Source of the DNA: an uncultured Bacteroidota bacterium
Lineage (GTDB): Bacteria > Bacteroidota > Bacteroidia > Chitinophagales > Chitinophagaceae
Reading direction: 5' to 3'
Assembly: GCA_903819975.1 (NCBI GenBank)
Contig: CAIJFI010000006.1
Span: 124,001-188,000 of the forward strand
DNA length: 64,000 bases
The notes beneath the pieces are model-generated. The model did no database searches. It had not been told where the DNA came from and saw only the letters and a list, made by a program, of their open reading frames with translations. Numbering within the stretch: the stretch's first letter is position 1; the number at the start of each line of letters is the position of its first letter. Below, piece by piece: positions 18,261-28,396 of the stretch. A program made the position numbers and the translations under genes.

Positions 18261-19517
18261 ATGAACTCAATTCAAGCAACAATAATTACTATTGGAGATG
18301 AACTATTAATTGGCCAAGTAATTGACACCAATAGTGCTTATATCGCACAGGCACTTAATAAAATTGGTGTATCAGTTAGCAATAGAATTGCAGTTGGAGA
18401 TTCAAAAGAAGCCATTATTGATGCCTTAAACAACGCTTCTGCAAATAACAATGTTGTTATTTTAACAGGTGGCTTAGGGCCAACCGCGGATGACATTACA
18501 AAACCTTTATTAAATGAATACTTTGGCGGTAAAATGGTTATTCATCAACCTACCCTAGAGCATATCACCGATATATTTGTAAACAAGCATAAACGTCCTA
18601 TGATTGATAGGAATCGCAAACAAGCCGAAGTACCAGATGTTTGTGAAGTTTTATTTAATGAAACTGGAACAGCTCCAGGAATGCTATTTAAAAAAGATGG
18701 AGTATTTTATTTTAGTCTTCCAGGGGTACCACATGAAATGAGGTTTTTAACCGATAAACACGTAATTCCAACTATTCAAAATTCCTTTACTACTCAACCA
18801 ATATTACACAGAACCCTTTTAACAGCTGGTATTGGAGAATCTTTCTTAGCCGAATTAATTGCTGATTTAGAAAACGAACTACCTAGTTTTATTAAGCTTG
18901 CTTACTTGCCTAATTTTGGCATGGTAAGACTAAGGTTGACTGCTACTGGTAAAGACGAGAACGAATTGACAACCAATATAAACGCAGCTTTTGCTAAATT
19001 AAAATTAGCAGTTGCCGAATACTTAGTCACTGATCAAGATGAAAACATGGAGGTGGTTGTTGGTAAGTTATTAAAACAAAATAATCAAACTGTCTCAACA
19101 GCAGAAAGTTGTACTGGTGGATATATAGGTCATTTGTTATCTAAACATGGTGGGTCTTCTCAGTTTTATACAGGTGGAATAATTAGTTATGACAATCGTA
19201 TAAAAACTGAATTTTTAAATGTTCCTGAACATATATTACAAACAGTTGGAGCAGTTAGTCAGGAAGCTGTAGAACAAATGGCAAAATCGGTAAGAGAAAG
19301 CATGAAAACAGACTTTGCAGTGTCTGTAAGTGGAATAATGGGCCCATCTGGTCAAACAGACGAAAAACCCCTAGGGATGGTCTGGATTGGGGTCGCAAGC
19401 AAAGAAAAAGTGGTTTCAAAGGTGTTTTACCTTCGTTTCGACCGTTTAAGAAATATCGAAGTAACTGCTAATCAAGCCATAAATTTACTTAGGTTGTTAA
19501 TAATCAACAAGATTTAG
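18261..19517 (+). CDS. cinA: CinA: competence/damage-inducible protein, nicotinamide-nucleotide amidohydrolase
   Basis: 418 aa, the full two-domain form. The N-terminal MoCF-binding-like domain has IITIGDELLIGQVIDTNS and LTGGLGPTADDIT and is linked to ADP-ribose pyrophosphatase activity in the family. The C-terminal PncC domain starts near residue 260 with STAESCTGGYIGHLL and contains VSVSGIMGPSG. It deamidates NMN to NaMN in NAD salvage. The start MNSIQATIITIGDELL is standard. Upstream the thioesterase ends 66 bp away. Confidence 0.95.
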   Translation: MNSIQATIITIGDELLIGQVIDTNSAYIAQALNKIGVSVSNRIAVGDSKEAIIDALNNASANNNVVILTGGLGPTADDITKPLLNEYFGGKMVIHQPTLEHITDIFVNKHKRPMIDRNRKQAEVPDVCEVLFNETGTAPGMLFKKDGVFYFSLPGVPHEMRFLTDKHVIPTIQNSFTTQPILHRTLLTAGIGESFLAELIADLENELPSFIKLAYLPNFGMVRLRLTATGKDENELTTNINAAFAKLKLAVAEYLVTDQDENMEVVVGKLLKQNNQTVSTAESCTGGYIGHLLSKHGGSSQFYTGGIISYDNRIKTEFLNVPEHILQTVGAVSQEAVEQMAKSVRESMKTDFAVSVSGIMGPSGQTDEKPLGMVWIGVASKEKVVSKVFYLRFDRLRNIEVTANQAINLLRLLIINKI

Positions 19518-19520
19518 TCT

Positions 19521-19528
19521 TATTTTTG
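19521..19528 (+). promoter_or_regulatory. -7 box upstream of the lipoyl E2 gene
   Basis: TATTTTTG matches the TAnnTTTG consensus 16 bp before the ATG at 19545, just after the cinA stop codon. No -33 box at standard spacing was found. Confidence 0.4.
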
Positions 19529-19544
19529 TTTAAAATTACCCCGT

Positions 19545-21020
19545 ATGCCTCTTGTCGACTTGGTGATGCCAAAATTGGGTGAAAGTATAATGGAAGCGAC
19601 CATTTTAAAATGGTACAAGCAGGTAGGTGATTCTATTAATCTTGATGAAACATTATTAGATATTGCCACTGATAAGGTAGATAGTGAAGTCCCTTCTACT
19701 GTTGGTGGTATTATTAAAGAAATATTATTTGAAGTAAACGCTGTTGTTCCAATAGGAACTGTAATAGCAAGAATTGAAACCTCTGATCAAGTATCAGCTC
19801 CTAAAGAAGTTACAATTCCAACACCAATTTCTACGCCTACACCTAGTCCGGCTCCAACTGCTTCTTCAATTCCAGTTGTTGAGCAAAATATTGCGCCAAA
19901 GGTGGACACTGAAGTCCCTTTTACCCCAGTTACAACAGCACCGATAGTATTAGATACTCCTGTTGCTGGTGATACAAAATTTTATTCTCCATTAGTTTTA
20001 AATATTGCGCAAAGTGAAGGTGTAAGTTTTAGTGAATTACAATTTATTCAAGGCACTGGAAGTTTAGGTAGAGTATCTAAAAAGGATATTTTAAACTATG
20101 TTGCTGCAAAAAAAGCAGGCACTTTACCTATTGCTTCAGCAATAGCAAATACAACAATAAATACTAGTATTCCAGTTGTTCCTACACAAACTACTACACC
20201 TAATAAATCACTAGATGCGTTATTAAATGACCATACTAATTTCATGGCACAATCTGGTTCTGCAAAAATAGCAAATCCAGAAGATGTAATTTTAACAGGC
20301 AACACTGAGATATTGGAGATGGATAGAATGAGGAAATTGATTGCCAAACATATGGTGGATAGTGTTCAAACTAGTCCTCATGTAACTTCATTCGTAGAAG
20401 CAGATGTAACTAATATGGTGGTGTGGAGAGATAAGGTTAAACAATTATTTGAAAAAAGAGAAGGAACGAAAATTACATTCACGCCAATGTTCTTTGAATG
20501 TATTGCTGCTGCATTAGAAAAGTTTCCAATCGTAAATAGTAGTTTACAAAACGATCAAATTGTATATAAAAAAGATATCAATATTGGTATGGCTACAGCC
20601 CTACCTTCGGGCAACTTAATTGTGCCCGTGATTAAAGGTGCCAATCAATTAAGTATCGTTGGATTAAGTAAGGCAGTTAATGGTTTAGCAAATGCGGCAA
20701 GAAACAATCAACTTAAACCAAGTGATACACAAGGTGGTACTTTTACAGTTACAAATGTTGGTACATTTGGAAGTTTGATGGGCACTCCTATCATCAATCA
20801 GCCACAGGTTGCAATTTTAGCATTAGGTGCTATTAAAAAACGCGCTGTAGTTGTTGAAACACCACAAGGAGATGCAATCACTATAAGACACATGATGTAC
20901 TTGTCTATGAGCTATGATCACCGAATTGTTGATGGTGCAGTTGGCTCACAGTTTTTAGCCGCAGTAGCAAAAGCATTTGAAAATTGGGATCCAAACAGAC
21001 AATGGTTTCAATACGTTTAA
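19545..21020 (+). CDS. 2-oxoacid dehydrogenase complex E2 component (dihydrolipoyl acyltransferase)
   Basis: 491 aa with the standard order. A lipoyl domain (residues 1-78) carries the lipoylated Lys in DIATDKVDSEVPS. A Pro/Thr/Ser-rich flexible linker (STPTPSPAPTASS) follows, then a peripheral subunit-binding domain (FYSPLVLNIAQSEG to GRVSKKDILNYV), another linker and the catalytic acyltransferase with SYDHRIVDGAVG (HxxxDG). It transfers acyl groups from lipoate to CoA. The short DKVDSEVPS lipoyl site and single lipoyl domain fit branched-chain or generic E2; pyruvate, 2-oxoglutarate or branched-chain specificity is not decided by sequence alone. Confidence 0.93.
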   Translation: MPLVDLVMPKLGESIMEATILKWYKQVGDSINLDETLLDIATDKVDSEVPSTVGGIIKEILFEVNAVVPIGTVIARIETSDQVSAPKEVTIPTPISTPTPSPAPTASSIPVVEQNIAPKVDTEVPFTPVTTAPIVLDTPVAGDTKFYSPLVLNIAQSEGVSFSELQFIQGTGSLGRVSKKDILNYVAAKKAGTLPIASAIANTTINTSIPVVPTQTTTPNKSLDALLNDHTNFMAQSGSAKIANPEDVILTGNTEILEMDRMRKLIAKHMVDSVQTSPHVTSFVEADVTNMVVWRDKVKQLFEKREGTKITFTPMFFECIAAALEKFPIVNSSLQNDQIVYKKDINIGMATALPSGNLIVPVIKGANQLSIVGLSKAVNGLANAARNNQLKPSDTQGGTFTVTNVGTFGSLMGTPIINQPQVAILALGAIKKRAVVVETPQGDAITIRHMMYLSMSYDHRIVDGAVGSQFLAAVAKAFENWDPNRQWFQYV

Positions 21021-21040
21021 ATAATTAACACATAGACATA

Positions 21041-21070
21041 AAAATAGCCCTCAATCGAGGGCTATTTTCT
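21041..21070. terminator. Bidirectional terminator between E2 and S9 peptidase genes
   Basis: Perfect 12-bp stem AAAATAGCCCTC (21041-21052) / GAGGGCTATTTT (21057-21068) with a 4-nt AATC loop. A/T tracts on both sides suit the two convergent genes. Confidence 0.9.
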
Positions 21071-21116
21071 TATGCGAAATTTCTACGTATAATTATCTAC
21101 AATTTCAATTAACCTA

Positions 21117-23846
21117 TTAATGTAAACCCCAATCACGACCTTTCATAATAGCTGGCAATCCATTACTCATCCAGGTAGGCATTGGCTCTCCTTTTAAATA
21201 ATGATCAAAGAATTGTTGTTCTCTAATTTGAATGTCTTTTCTGTTTTTACGTTCAACTAAATTATGAGCTTCATTATTGTATACTAATAACCAGATTTTT
21301 TTATTTAATCTACGCATTGCAGTAAAGTACTCAATACCTTGATACCAAGGCACAGCGTCGTCTGCGTCATTACTCATAATTACTAAAGGAGTTGTAACAC
21401 TTGGTAAAGAGAATAAAGGAGAATTTTTGATATACAAATCTGGTCTTTCCCATAAGCTTGCACCAATTCTACTTTGTGTTTTTTCATATTGGAATTGACG
21501 ATTTACTCCTGTACCCCATCTAATGCCACCATAAGCACTAGTCATATTAACAACTGGGGCACCTGCCCAAGCCGCAGCATATAATTTTGTTTTATTTATT
21601 AAATATGCAATTTGGTACCCACCCCAACTTTGACCTTGTAATCCAACCTTTGTACTATCAATAAAACCTTTTTGGATGATAGCTCTAGTTCCACTCAAGA
21701 TATAGTCATATGCTCCCTGTCCAGGATAACCCTTTTGATACCAAATATCTGGCACAAAAACTACATACCCTCTACTTGCAAAAAATGGGATATTTAATCT
21801 TGAAGGAGTTGGAGCAGGCGCTAAATAGTTATGAAGGGTTTGATTGTTTCTTTCATAAAAATATACAATCATTGGATATTTCTTTTTAGCATCAAAATTT
21901 TCTGGAAGATACAATACACCTTCGGCAGTTTTACCAGTATAAGATTTCCATTTTACTATTTGAGATGTCATCCAATTATATTCATCTTGTTGCTTATTAA
22001 TTTTGGTAAATGCAATAGGACTTTGCTTACTTGTATTAAACGTATAATGAAATAGATTAGGCGAGTTTTTCTCATCCTCTTGTGAAACTACTAAATCATT
22101 TGATTTTTTTGCCGCAACTATAGTAGTAATATGCATTGGCAAACTATTAATTACGATTAATTGCTTCGTATCCAACTTTAAACTTACCAATTGCTCCGTT
22201 TTATCTAATTCGCTGAACCCTTTTAACAAAATGGTTTCATTAGGTGATAATGTTTTGCGTTCATTATCTGTTTCTACAAAACGATATTCGATTTTATCTT
22301 TTCTGCCATTTGTTAATTGAACAGATTGCTTTAAACCATTTGCATCAACAAGCCACAAATCATATCTATCATAGATTATTAATTGATCATTATTATTTAA
22401 CCATTTAGCAATCCCATAGGCATTTGGATCATCTGGAACATCGTTATCCTCGTCAAACAATAATGTTTTTATATCTTTAGCAATTTGCAATGTTTTACCT
22501 GTACTTGCGTTGTAGGTAAAATACTTTTTCTGAGGTTCATCATAATATAAAAGCTTGGTTCCATCATAAGAACTAGAGATCAAATTTCCTTTCCATCCTT
22601 TATGTACTAATTGTTTTGTACCAGTGGCATTATTGATACTGTATATGTCTTTTAAAGCAAACCCCTGCCATTGGAAGGCAACTGCATATGCGGAATCTAA
22701 AGTTGCATAAGTTAAATTACCATCCCCTTCCTTAGTACTTATCAAATCGCGTTCTTTAATCTTGCCTAAATAAACTACCGCATCATTAGTAGTATTATAT
22801 AAAACAGTCTCTGTACTCTTTAATGAAACATCTAAATTCTTTAATTGAACAGACTGTAGGTTAGCATCTGCATAATGCCAAATGTCTAAACTTGCTCTTT
22901 CAAATTCTGGCAAGCTTGTGTCTTTTGCAGGTAAAATTGGTTGAATACCAAATTCCAAAATATTGCCAGATTTACTAAAGTTTAATTTACGATCTCCACC
23001 AATTGTATAAGCGTTTGGTAAACTAGTATGTGATCTTGTAACAATTCGTTTAGCGGAATCAAAACTATTTTCATAGTATGCTAAAGTGTAGTTTTTTTGC
23101 AAAGCTTTATCCGAACTATCCTGTTCTATTAAGTAAGCTAATTTGTTGCCATCTTCATGCCAAACTAAACCAGTTGCAGTATTAAAGTTCTTGCTAATTA
23201 CCTTTGTAATAGTATCAGCAATATTTGCTACTAATATCTTTGCCTCCGTAGTTTTAGTTTTTACTTGATACATAGCAACACCCAAGGCTTTTGGATGAAT
23301 ACTATATGAAGCGATATTGCTGAAAGTTCTAGAAACTTTACCATTTAAATCTTTTAATACAAGATCAGAACCCTCTTTATTAAGGTCTCCTTTTTTGTCT
23401 TTTAAATAGACCAACATATCGTTACCATGCTCGGCTAATTGAAAGCTTTTAACAGATGCAATTTTCTCAATTACTAGGGTATTCAAATTCACTATCACCA
23501 AACTGTCTTTTGGCATTTCATCCGGTTTCTTTTTATCAATTTTTGCTTTTCTAGTATCTGCAAAAAACGGCTTAATTTTTGCTATTAAAAATTGGCCATC
23601 TTCAGAAAAAACTGGTTGTGCTCCACGATTAATTGAAATTTCGGAATTAGCAGTTAAATTCTTTATAATTAATTGCGCATCTCCCTCTTGAGGAGTAATT
23701 GCATAAACTATAAATTTTCCCTGTGGTTGATAAGTAACCTCTCTTATACTCTGCCATCCATCATAAACAGTATGATCAAGCACTTTCTTTTGTCCAAATA
23801 CACAGACTGAAACTACTAACAGCAATAATGTGAATCCTTTTTTCAT
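21117..23846 (-). CDS. S9-family peptidase (prolyl oligopeptidase-type), secreted
   Basis: 909 aa with a signal peptide (MKKGFTLLLLVVSVCVFG). The N-terminal beta-propeller-like region carries WD/TolB-like motifs, and the C-terminal alpha/beta hydrolase has the nucleophile Ser in GLQGQSWGGYQIAYL, Asp in MSNDADDAVPW and His in YNNEAHNLVE, so the catalytic triad is complete. Members cleave after proline or act as dipeptidyl/acylaminoacyl peptidases in the periplasm. Divergent from the TonB receptor gene (77 bp gap), which may supply peptides, although that link is inference. Confidence 0.92.
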   Translation of the reverse strand: MKKGFTLLLLVVSVCVFGQKKVLDHTVYDGWQSIREVTYQPQGKFIVYAITPQEGDAQLIIKNLTANSEISINRGAQPVFSEDGQFLIAKIKPFFADTRKAKIDKKKPDEMPKDSLVIVNLNTLVIEKIASVKSFQLAEHGNDMLVYLKDKKGDLNKEGSDLVLKDLNGKVSRTFSNIASYSIHPKALGVAMYQVKTKTTEAKILVANIADTITKVISKNFNTATGLVWHEDGNKLAYLIEQDSSDKALQKNYTLAYYENSFDSAKRIVTRSHTSLPNAYTIGGDRKLNFSKSGNILEFGIQPILPAKDTSLPEFERASLDIWHYADANLQSVQLKNLDVSLKSTETVLYNTTNDAVVYLGKIKERDLISTKEGDGNLTYATLDSAYAVAFQWQGFALKDIYSINNATGTKQLVHKGWKGNLISSSYDGTKLLYYDEPQKKYFTYNASTGKTLQIAKDIKTLLFDEDNDVPDDPNAYGIAKWLNNNDQLIIYDRYDLWLVDANGLKQSVQLTNGRKDKIEYRFVETDNERKTLSPNETILLKGFSELDKTEQLVSLKLDTKQLIVINSLPMHITTIVAAKKSNDLVVSQEDEKNSPNLFHYTFNTSKQSPIAFTKINKQQDEYNWMTSQIVKWKSYTGKTAEGVLYLPENFDAKKKYPMIVYFYERNNQTLHNYLAPAPTPSRLNIPFFASRGYVVFVPDIWYQKGYPGQGAYDYILSGTRAIIQKGFIDSTKVGLQGQSWGGYQIAYLINKTKLYAAAWAGAPVVNMTSAYGGIRWGTGVNRQFQYEKTQSRIGASLWERPDLYIKNSPLFSLPSVTTPLVIMSNDADDAVPWYQGIEYFTAMRRLNKKIWLLVYNNEAHNLVERKNRKDIQIREQQFFDHYLKGEPMPTWMSNGLPAIMKGRDWGLH

Positions 23847-23886
23847 ATTAAATATTTAATTTATGTTTTAGTCAACCTTTTACAAT

Positions 23887-23894
23887 TAAATTTG
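23887..23894 (+). promoter_or_regulatory. -7 box upstream of the TonB-dependent receptor
   Basis: TAAATTTG matches TAnnTTTG, 29 bp before the ATG at 23924 in the divergent 77-bp gap. The -33 box is not clear. Confidence 0.4.
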
Positions 23895-23923
23895 TTTTGT
23901 AATTTATCAAAATGTGACTAGAA

Positions 23924-26374
23924 ATGAAACAATTTTACATGATTGGCTGTCTTTTATTTATACAGACCATTGCATTTGCTCAAAATACAGGTGTTTTAAC
24001 AGGAGAAGTTATAGATAAGAATACGCAAAAGCCTATTGCGGGTGCGAATGTAAAACTCGTTAACACTAAATTTAGTGGCATTACCGATAGTTTGGGTAGG
24101 TATATATTTAAGCAAATCCCTACAGGTCAATATCAAGTGAATGTCAACTCCTTAGGTAGTTTACCCTATACCCTATATAATGTAATAGTTACTTCGGGTA
24201 ATATTACAAGTAATAGTATTGAATTATTACCCCAAGAATTTTCATTAAAAGTAGTTACAGTAGGAAATGTAAAAAAGTCGGTAAGGGCAGCTACTTTGGA
24301 AACTCCTTTAAGTGTACAAAAACTCACGGCAGAGGAAATTAAATCTAATCCAGGCGGAAATTTCGATATTTCAAAAGTAGTCCAAACCTTACCAGGCGTA
24401 ACTGGATCTGCAAGCACCGGTGCTGGTTTTAGGAATGATGTGATTGTAAGAGGTGGTGCACCAAATGAAAATGTATTTTATTTAGATGGGATAGAAATTC
24501 CAGTAATTAATCATTTTACTACACAAGGAAGTGCTGGTGGCCCTCAAGGAATTTTAAATGTATCATTTATTGACGAAGTTAAATTATCAAGTTCGGCATT
24601 TGATGCTAAATACGATAATGCACTTTCATCGGTATTTGAATTCAAGCAAAAGAAAGGGAATGCTGAAAAAATTCAAGGCAATATTCGTTTAGGCGCAACC
24701 GAAGTTGCATCCACTTTAGAAGGCCCTTTGAATAAGTCAGGAAAGACTACTTATTTATTATCGGCACGTAGAAGTTATTTACAATTTCTATTCAAAGCTT
24801 TAGACATACCGATACGTCCAAATTATTGGGATTTCCAATTAAAAGTAACACATATTATTGATCCTAAAACTACACTAACTGTTTTAGGAGTTGGTGCAAT
24901 AGATGATTTTGCTTTTGCAGCACCTAAAAACGCAACTCCTGAAAAAATTTATGCATTAAATGCGGGCCCATCTATTAACCAATGGAGTTATACAGTTGGC
25001 GCTTCTTTGAAAAAACTTATTAATAAAGGATATTGGAACTTAAGTATTAGCCGTAATCATTTGAACAATATCAACGAAAAATATCAAAATAATTTAGGCC
25101 CAGATAAAGGAGAAAAAACTTTAGACTATACCTCTAATGAAATTGGGAATAATCTAAGATGGGATTTAACTAAAAGCCTTATTGGATTCAAATGGACTAC
25201 AGGATTTAATATTCAAAACATTGGTTACGACAACTCCACCAACCAATTGATACAGTTTGCTTCATTATCTACTTTAGGTGGGAAAAATGTTTTTATCAAT
25301 CCTGTTCGTTTTCAATATTCATCTGATTTAACATACAATAAATATGGTGCATTTTTACAAATTGGTAAAAAAGCATTTGATAACCGTTTAGGCTTAAGTG
25401 CTGGTATAAGATCCGATGCAAATAGTTATACAAAGGACGGCAATGAATGGCTAAAAAGATTGTCACCAAGAGTAAGTTTAAGCTACGTGCTAACCAATGA
25501 ATTAACAGTTAATGCGTCTGTTGGCAAATATTATAAACTAGCACCAAATACCGTTCTTGGGTTTAAAGACAATACTGGAGTTATGATAAATCAGAATGCA
25601 AACTACACATCTAGTATGCACTATGTAACAGGCATTGAATACATACCTAGTGATGCCAATCGATTTACAGCCGAAGTATTTTATAAGAAGTATGATCATG
25701 TGCCAATGAGTATTAATAAGGGTGTAAGTTTAAGTAATTTAGGTGCAGATTTTAATATCTTAGGCAATGAACCTGTTGCAACTACTGGTCTAGGCCGCAG
25801 TTATGGTTTTGAATTGTTTGCACAACAAAAATTAACAGATAGATTCTTTGGCATCATTAGCTATAGTTATTTCAAAAGCGAATACACAAATACATTAGGA
25901 GTTTATATACCTAGTGCTTGGCAAAATACGAATCTAATAAGTATTACAGGTGGATACAAATTTAAAAAGAATTGGGAAATGGGTGTTAAGTTTAGATATC
26001 AAGGTGGCACTCCATACACTCCTTATGATATGAACTTAAGTAAAACTAATTTTGCAACATTGGGGATTGGTGTTTTTGATTACGCTAAATTAAACAGCTT
26101 AACAAATAATGCATATCATTCTAGTGATATTAGAATAGACAAGAAATATAATTACAAGAAAACAACTTTAGATTTCTTTTTAGATATAACAAATTGGTAT
26201 GCAGCTAAATCAGTAGCACCTCCATTTTATGTATTTAGCGCAAATGACGATGGTACCTTCAAAACAACCAATGGAGCTGCATTAAATGCAGATAGCTCCA
26301 ATGCAATACCTAAATTACTGGATAACAATAGAGTGTTCGTAACTCCAACCTTTGGATTTATTTGGGAATTCTAA
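23924..26374 (+). CDS. TonB-dependent receptor with carboxypeptidase-regulatory-like N-terminal domain
   Basis: 816 aa. A signal peptide (MKQFYMIGCLLFIQTIAFAQ) is followed by a CarboxypepD_reg-like domain (GVLTGEVIDKNTQKPIAGAN). The plug domain carries the TonB-receptor phrases VVQTLPGVTG and RNDVIVRGGAPNENVFYLDG, and the 22-strand type barrel ends FVTPTFGFIWEF with a C-terminal aromatic. It takes up a ligand across the outer membrane using TonB energy; the ligand is unknown. No SusD partner is adjacent, so this is a stand-alone TBDT and not a polysaccharide-utilisation pair. Confidence 0.92.
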   Translation: MKQFYMIGCLLFIQTIAFAQNTGVLTGEVIDKNTQKPIAGANVKLVNTKFSGITDSLGRYIFKQIPTGQYQVNVNSLGSLPYTLYNVIVTSGNITSNSIELLPQEFSLKVVTVGNVKKSVRAATLETPLSVQKLTAEEIKSNPGGNFDISKVVQTLPGVTGSASTGAGFRNDVIVRGGAPNENVFYLDGIEIPVINHFTTQGSAGGPQGILNVSFIDEVKLSSSAFDAKYDNALSSVFEFKQKKGNAEKIQGNIRLGATEVASTLEGPLNKSGKTTYLLSARRSYLQFLFKALDIPIRPNYWDFQLKVTHIIDPKTTLTVLGVGAIDDFAFAAPKNATPEKIYALNAGPSINQWSYTVGASLKKLINKGYWNLSISRNHLNNINEKYQNNLGPDKGEKTLDYTSNEIGNNLRWDLTKSLIGFKWTTGFNIQNIGYDNSTNQLIQFASLSTLGGKNVFINPVRFQYSSDLTYNKYGAFLQIGKKAFDNRLGLSAGIRSDANSYTKDGNEWLKRLSPRVSLSYVLTNELTVNASVGKYYKLAPNTVLGFKDNTGVMINQNANYTSSMHYVTGIEYIPSDANRFTAEVFYKKYDHVPMSINKGVSLSNLGADFNILGNEPVATTGLGRSYGFELFAQQKLTDRFFGIISYSYFKSEYTNTLGVYIPSAWQNTNLISITGGYKFKKNWEMGVKFRYQGGTPYTPYDMNLSKTNFATLGIGVFDYAKLNSLTNNAYHSSDIRIDKKYNYKKTTLDFFLDITNWYAAKSVAPPFYVFSANDDGTFKTTNGAALNADSSNAIPKLLDNNRVFVTPTFGFIWEF

Positions 26375-26395
26375 CCGTTGTAAGGAGGAAATATA

Positions 26396-27139
26396 TTATT
26401 GGTTCTTTTTTATTAATTTAATAAAACGACCAGTAATATATAACCATTGCATATTTAAAACTCCTAAAATGGCTTCTTTAATGATGCCTTTGGACATTTT
26501 ACTTACACCAATTTTTCTATCAATGAAAACAATTGCCACTTCTTTAATTTTGAAGCCGAGTCTCCAAGCAGCAAATTTCATTTCAATTTGGAAAGCGTAA
26601 CCTATGAATTTAATATTATCTAAATTAATACTAGATAATACCTCTCTTTTATAACAAACAAAACCGGCAGTTGGGTCTTTAACTGGCATTCCAGTTATTA
26701 TTCTAGTATAAGCGGAACCTCCTTGTGAATATATTTTTCTATCTAAAGGCCAGTTTTCAGTTGCACCACCTTTAACATACCTACTACCTACAGCTACATC
26801 TGCTCCAGCGTCACATGCAGCACATAAACGACCAAGATCATTTGGATTATGCGAAAAATCAGCATCCATCTCAATGATATAATCATAACCATTTTTCAAT
26901 GCCCATTTAAATCCATGTATATAAGCAGTTCCTAAACCTAATTTTCCACTTCGGCATTCTATGTATACCCTACCTGGATGTGCTTGCATAATAGATCTTA
27001 CAATATCTGCAGTACCGTCAGGGGAACCATCATCTATCACTAAAATATGGTATCCAGTCTCAAAAGCCAATACTGCTCCAATTATAGAAGCAATATTCTC
27101 TTTCTCGTTATAAGTTGGTATTAAAACAATTTTTTTCAC
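26396..27139 (-). CDS. Polyprenol-phosphate mannosyltransferase-like GT2 glycosyltransferase (Dpm1 type)
   Basis: 247 aa, single GT-A domain. IPTYNEKENIASIIG, the nucleotide-binding DDGSPDGTADIV and the metal/acceptor EMDADFSHNP are the signature of Dpm1/polyprenol-monophosphomannose synthases, which load a sugar from a nucleotide donor onto polyprenyl phosphate at the membrane. No C-terminal membrane helices are present, as in the short bacterial form. Same strand as the exonuclease gene upstream, 51 bp away. Confidence 0.9.
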   Translation of the reverse strand: MKKIVLIPTYNEKENIASIIGAVLAFETGYHILVIDDGSPDGTADIVRSIMQAHPGRVYIECRSGKLGLGTAYIHGFKWALKNGYDYIIEMDADFSHNPNDLGRLCAACDAGADVAVGSRYVKGGATENWPLDRKIYSQGGSAYTRIITGMPVKDPTAGFVCYKREVLSSINLDNIKFIGYAFQIEMKFAAWRLGFKIKEVAIVFIDRKIGVSKMSKGIIKEAILGVLNMQWLYITGRFIKLIKKNQ

Positions 27140-27190
27140 TGAGGATTGGGGGGTATTGAGTGATAAAATTACTAAATAGATTTATATAAA

Positions 27191-27958
27191 CTATTTATTT
27201 AATATAGATTTATTTAAGATTTCTGTTAATTTTTGCTTCGTATGTAAAGCAAAATCGCCTTTCATCATCCAATCGTAATATTGGGGCTCTTCCTTAAGGA
27301 CTTGAGTAACTGGCTTCCCCTTATGTTTTCCGAAGTTAAATACAGCCACTCCATTATCATAAATTAATCTGCGAGCAAAGTCAATTATTTCGTCTTCACC
27401 AGTAAATTTAACAATAGATTCAACCGTATTACCTATTTGAGGATAACGTTCAATTTGAGCTTCTAAAATTTCCCAAGTAGCTGTTGCATCTGCTTCGGCA
27501 GTATGTGCGTCTTGCAAAGTTTTATGACAGTAAAATTGGTATGCAGCACCTAAGGTTCTTTGCTCCATCATATGAAAAACCTTTTGAACATCTAATAATT
27601 TTCGACCCTCTATATCTACACTAATCCCAGCTCTTAAAAACTCTTCATTTAACATTGGAACGTCAAAACGATTACTGTTGTATCCACCAATATCAGAACC
27701 TTCCATAAATTGCTTAATCTCATTAGCAAGTGCCTTAAAGCTTGGTGCATCTTTAACCATATCATCGGAAATTCCATGCACATCAGAACTCGCTTTTGGA
27801 ATAGGCATTTCTGGATTAACTAATCTTCGTTTTACTTGTTTAGTACCATCAATGTTAATTTTAACAATTGCGATTTCTACAATTCTGTCGGTACTTACAT
27901 TAATACCTGTAGTTTCTAAATCAATAAAACAAATAGGTCTGGTTAAGGATAATGGCAT
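27191..27958 (-). CDS. DEDDh 3'-5' exonuclease (DnaQ-like)
   Basis: 255 aa. The exonuclease domain (about residues 1-170) has ExoI CFIDLETTGIN, ExoII GYNSRFDVPML and ExoIII HTAEADATATWEIL, giving the DEDD residues with His of the DnaQ type. The C-terminal 70 residues (FNFGKHKGKPVTQVLKEEPQYYDWMMKGDF) resemble the putative quorum-sensing-regulated exonuclease/DUF3820 module seen after DnaQ domains. It probably acts in DNA repair or RNA turnover; it is not a replicative epsilon subunit on context. Confidence 0.88.
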   Translation of the reverse strand: MPLSLTRPICFIDLETTGINVSTDRIVEIAIVKINIDGTKQVKRRLVNPEMPIPKASSDVHGISDDMVKDAPSFKALANEIKQFMEGSDIGGYNSNRFDVPMLNEEFLRAGISVDIEGRKLLDVQKVFHMMEQRTLGAAYQFYCHKTLQDAHTAEADATATWEILEAQIERYPQIGNTVESIVKFTGEDEIIDFARRLIYDNGVAVFNFGKHKGKPVTQVLKEEPQYYDWMMKGDFALHTKQKLTEILNKSILNK

Positions 27959-28063
27959 AAAAAATATTATGCTCCGAAGTTAAACATATTTAACAAGTAT
28001 TTTGTGTGAATTTTTACCATAAAGTAGGTTTAAAATGTATAATTTTATGTTCAAATCAAGAAT

Positions 28064-28396
28064 ATGAATTGGATTCAACTAAATGCTTTAGAACAACTAG
28101 ACTTAATTCGCGAAGCTTCTTTCAATAAACCTCAGCTTATTTTTAAGCATAGTACAACTTGCAGTATTTCAAAAATGGCTTTTTCTAGATTCGAGCGTGC
28201 CGAAGCACCTGATACTATTGACTTCTACTATCTTGACTTATTAAATTATCGTTCCATTTCTAATGCGATTGCAGAGACATTTAAGATACATCACGAATCT
28301 CCACAAGTAATATTAATTAAGAACGGAGAATGTACTTATGACGAAAGCCATTATGGTATTATGATGGATGAAGTGATTGAACAAGCTGGCGTTTAA
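28064..28396 (+). CDS. Bacillithiol system redox-active protein YtxJ-like
   Basis: 110-aa thioredoxin-fold protein. IFKHSTTCSISKMAFSRFE has the TCxxS active site of YtxJ (TIGR04019 type), and the cis-Pro segment HHESPQVILIKNGE follows. The family is thought to act as a monothiol bacilliredoxin removing bacillithiol from proteins, so the organism probably makes bacillithiol. It ends immediately before the thiolase stop (convergent, 28396/28397). Confidence 0.85.
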   Translation: MNWIQLNALEQLDLIREASFNKPQLIFKHSTTCSISKMAFSRFERAEAPDTIDFYYLDLLNYRSISNAIAETFKIHHESPQVILIKNGECTYDESHYGIMMDEVIEQAGV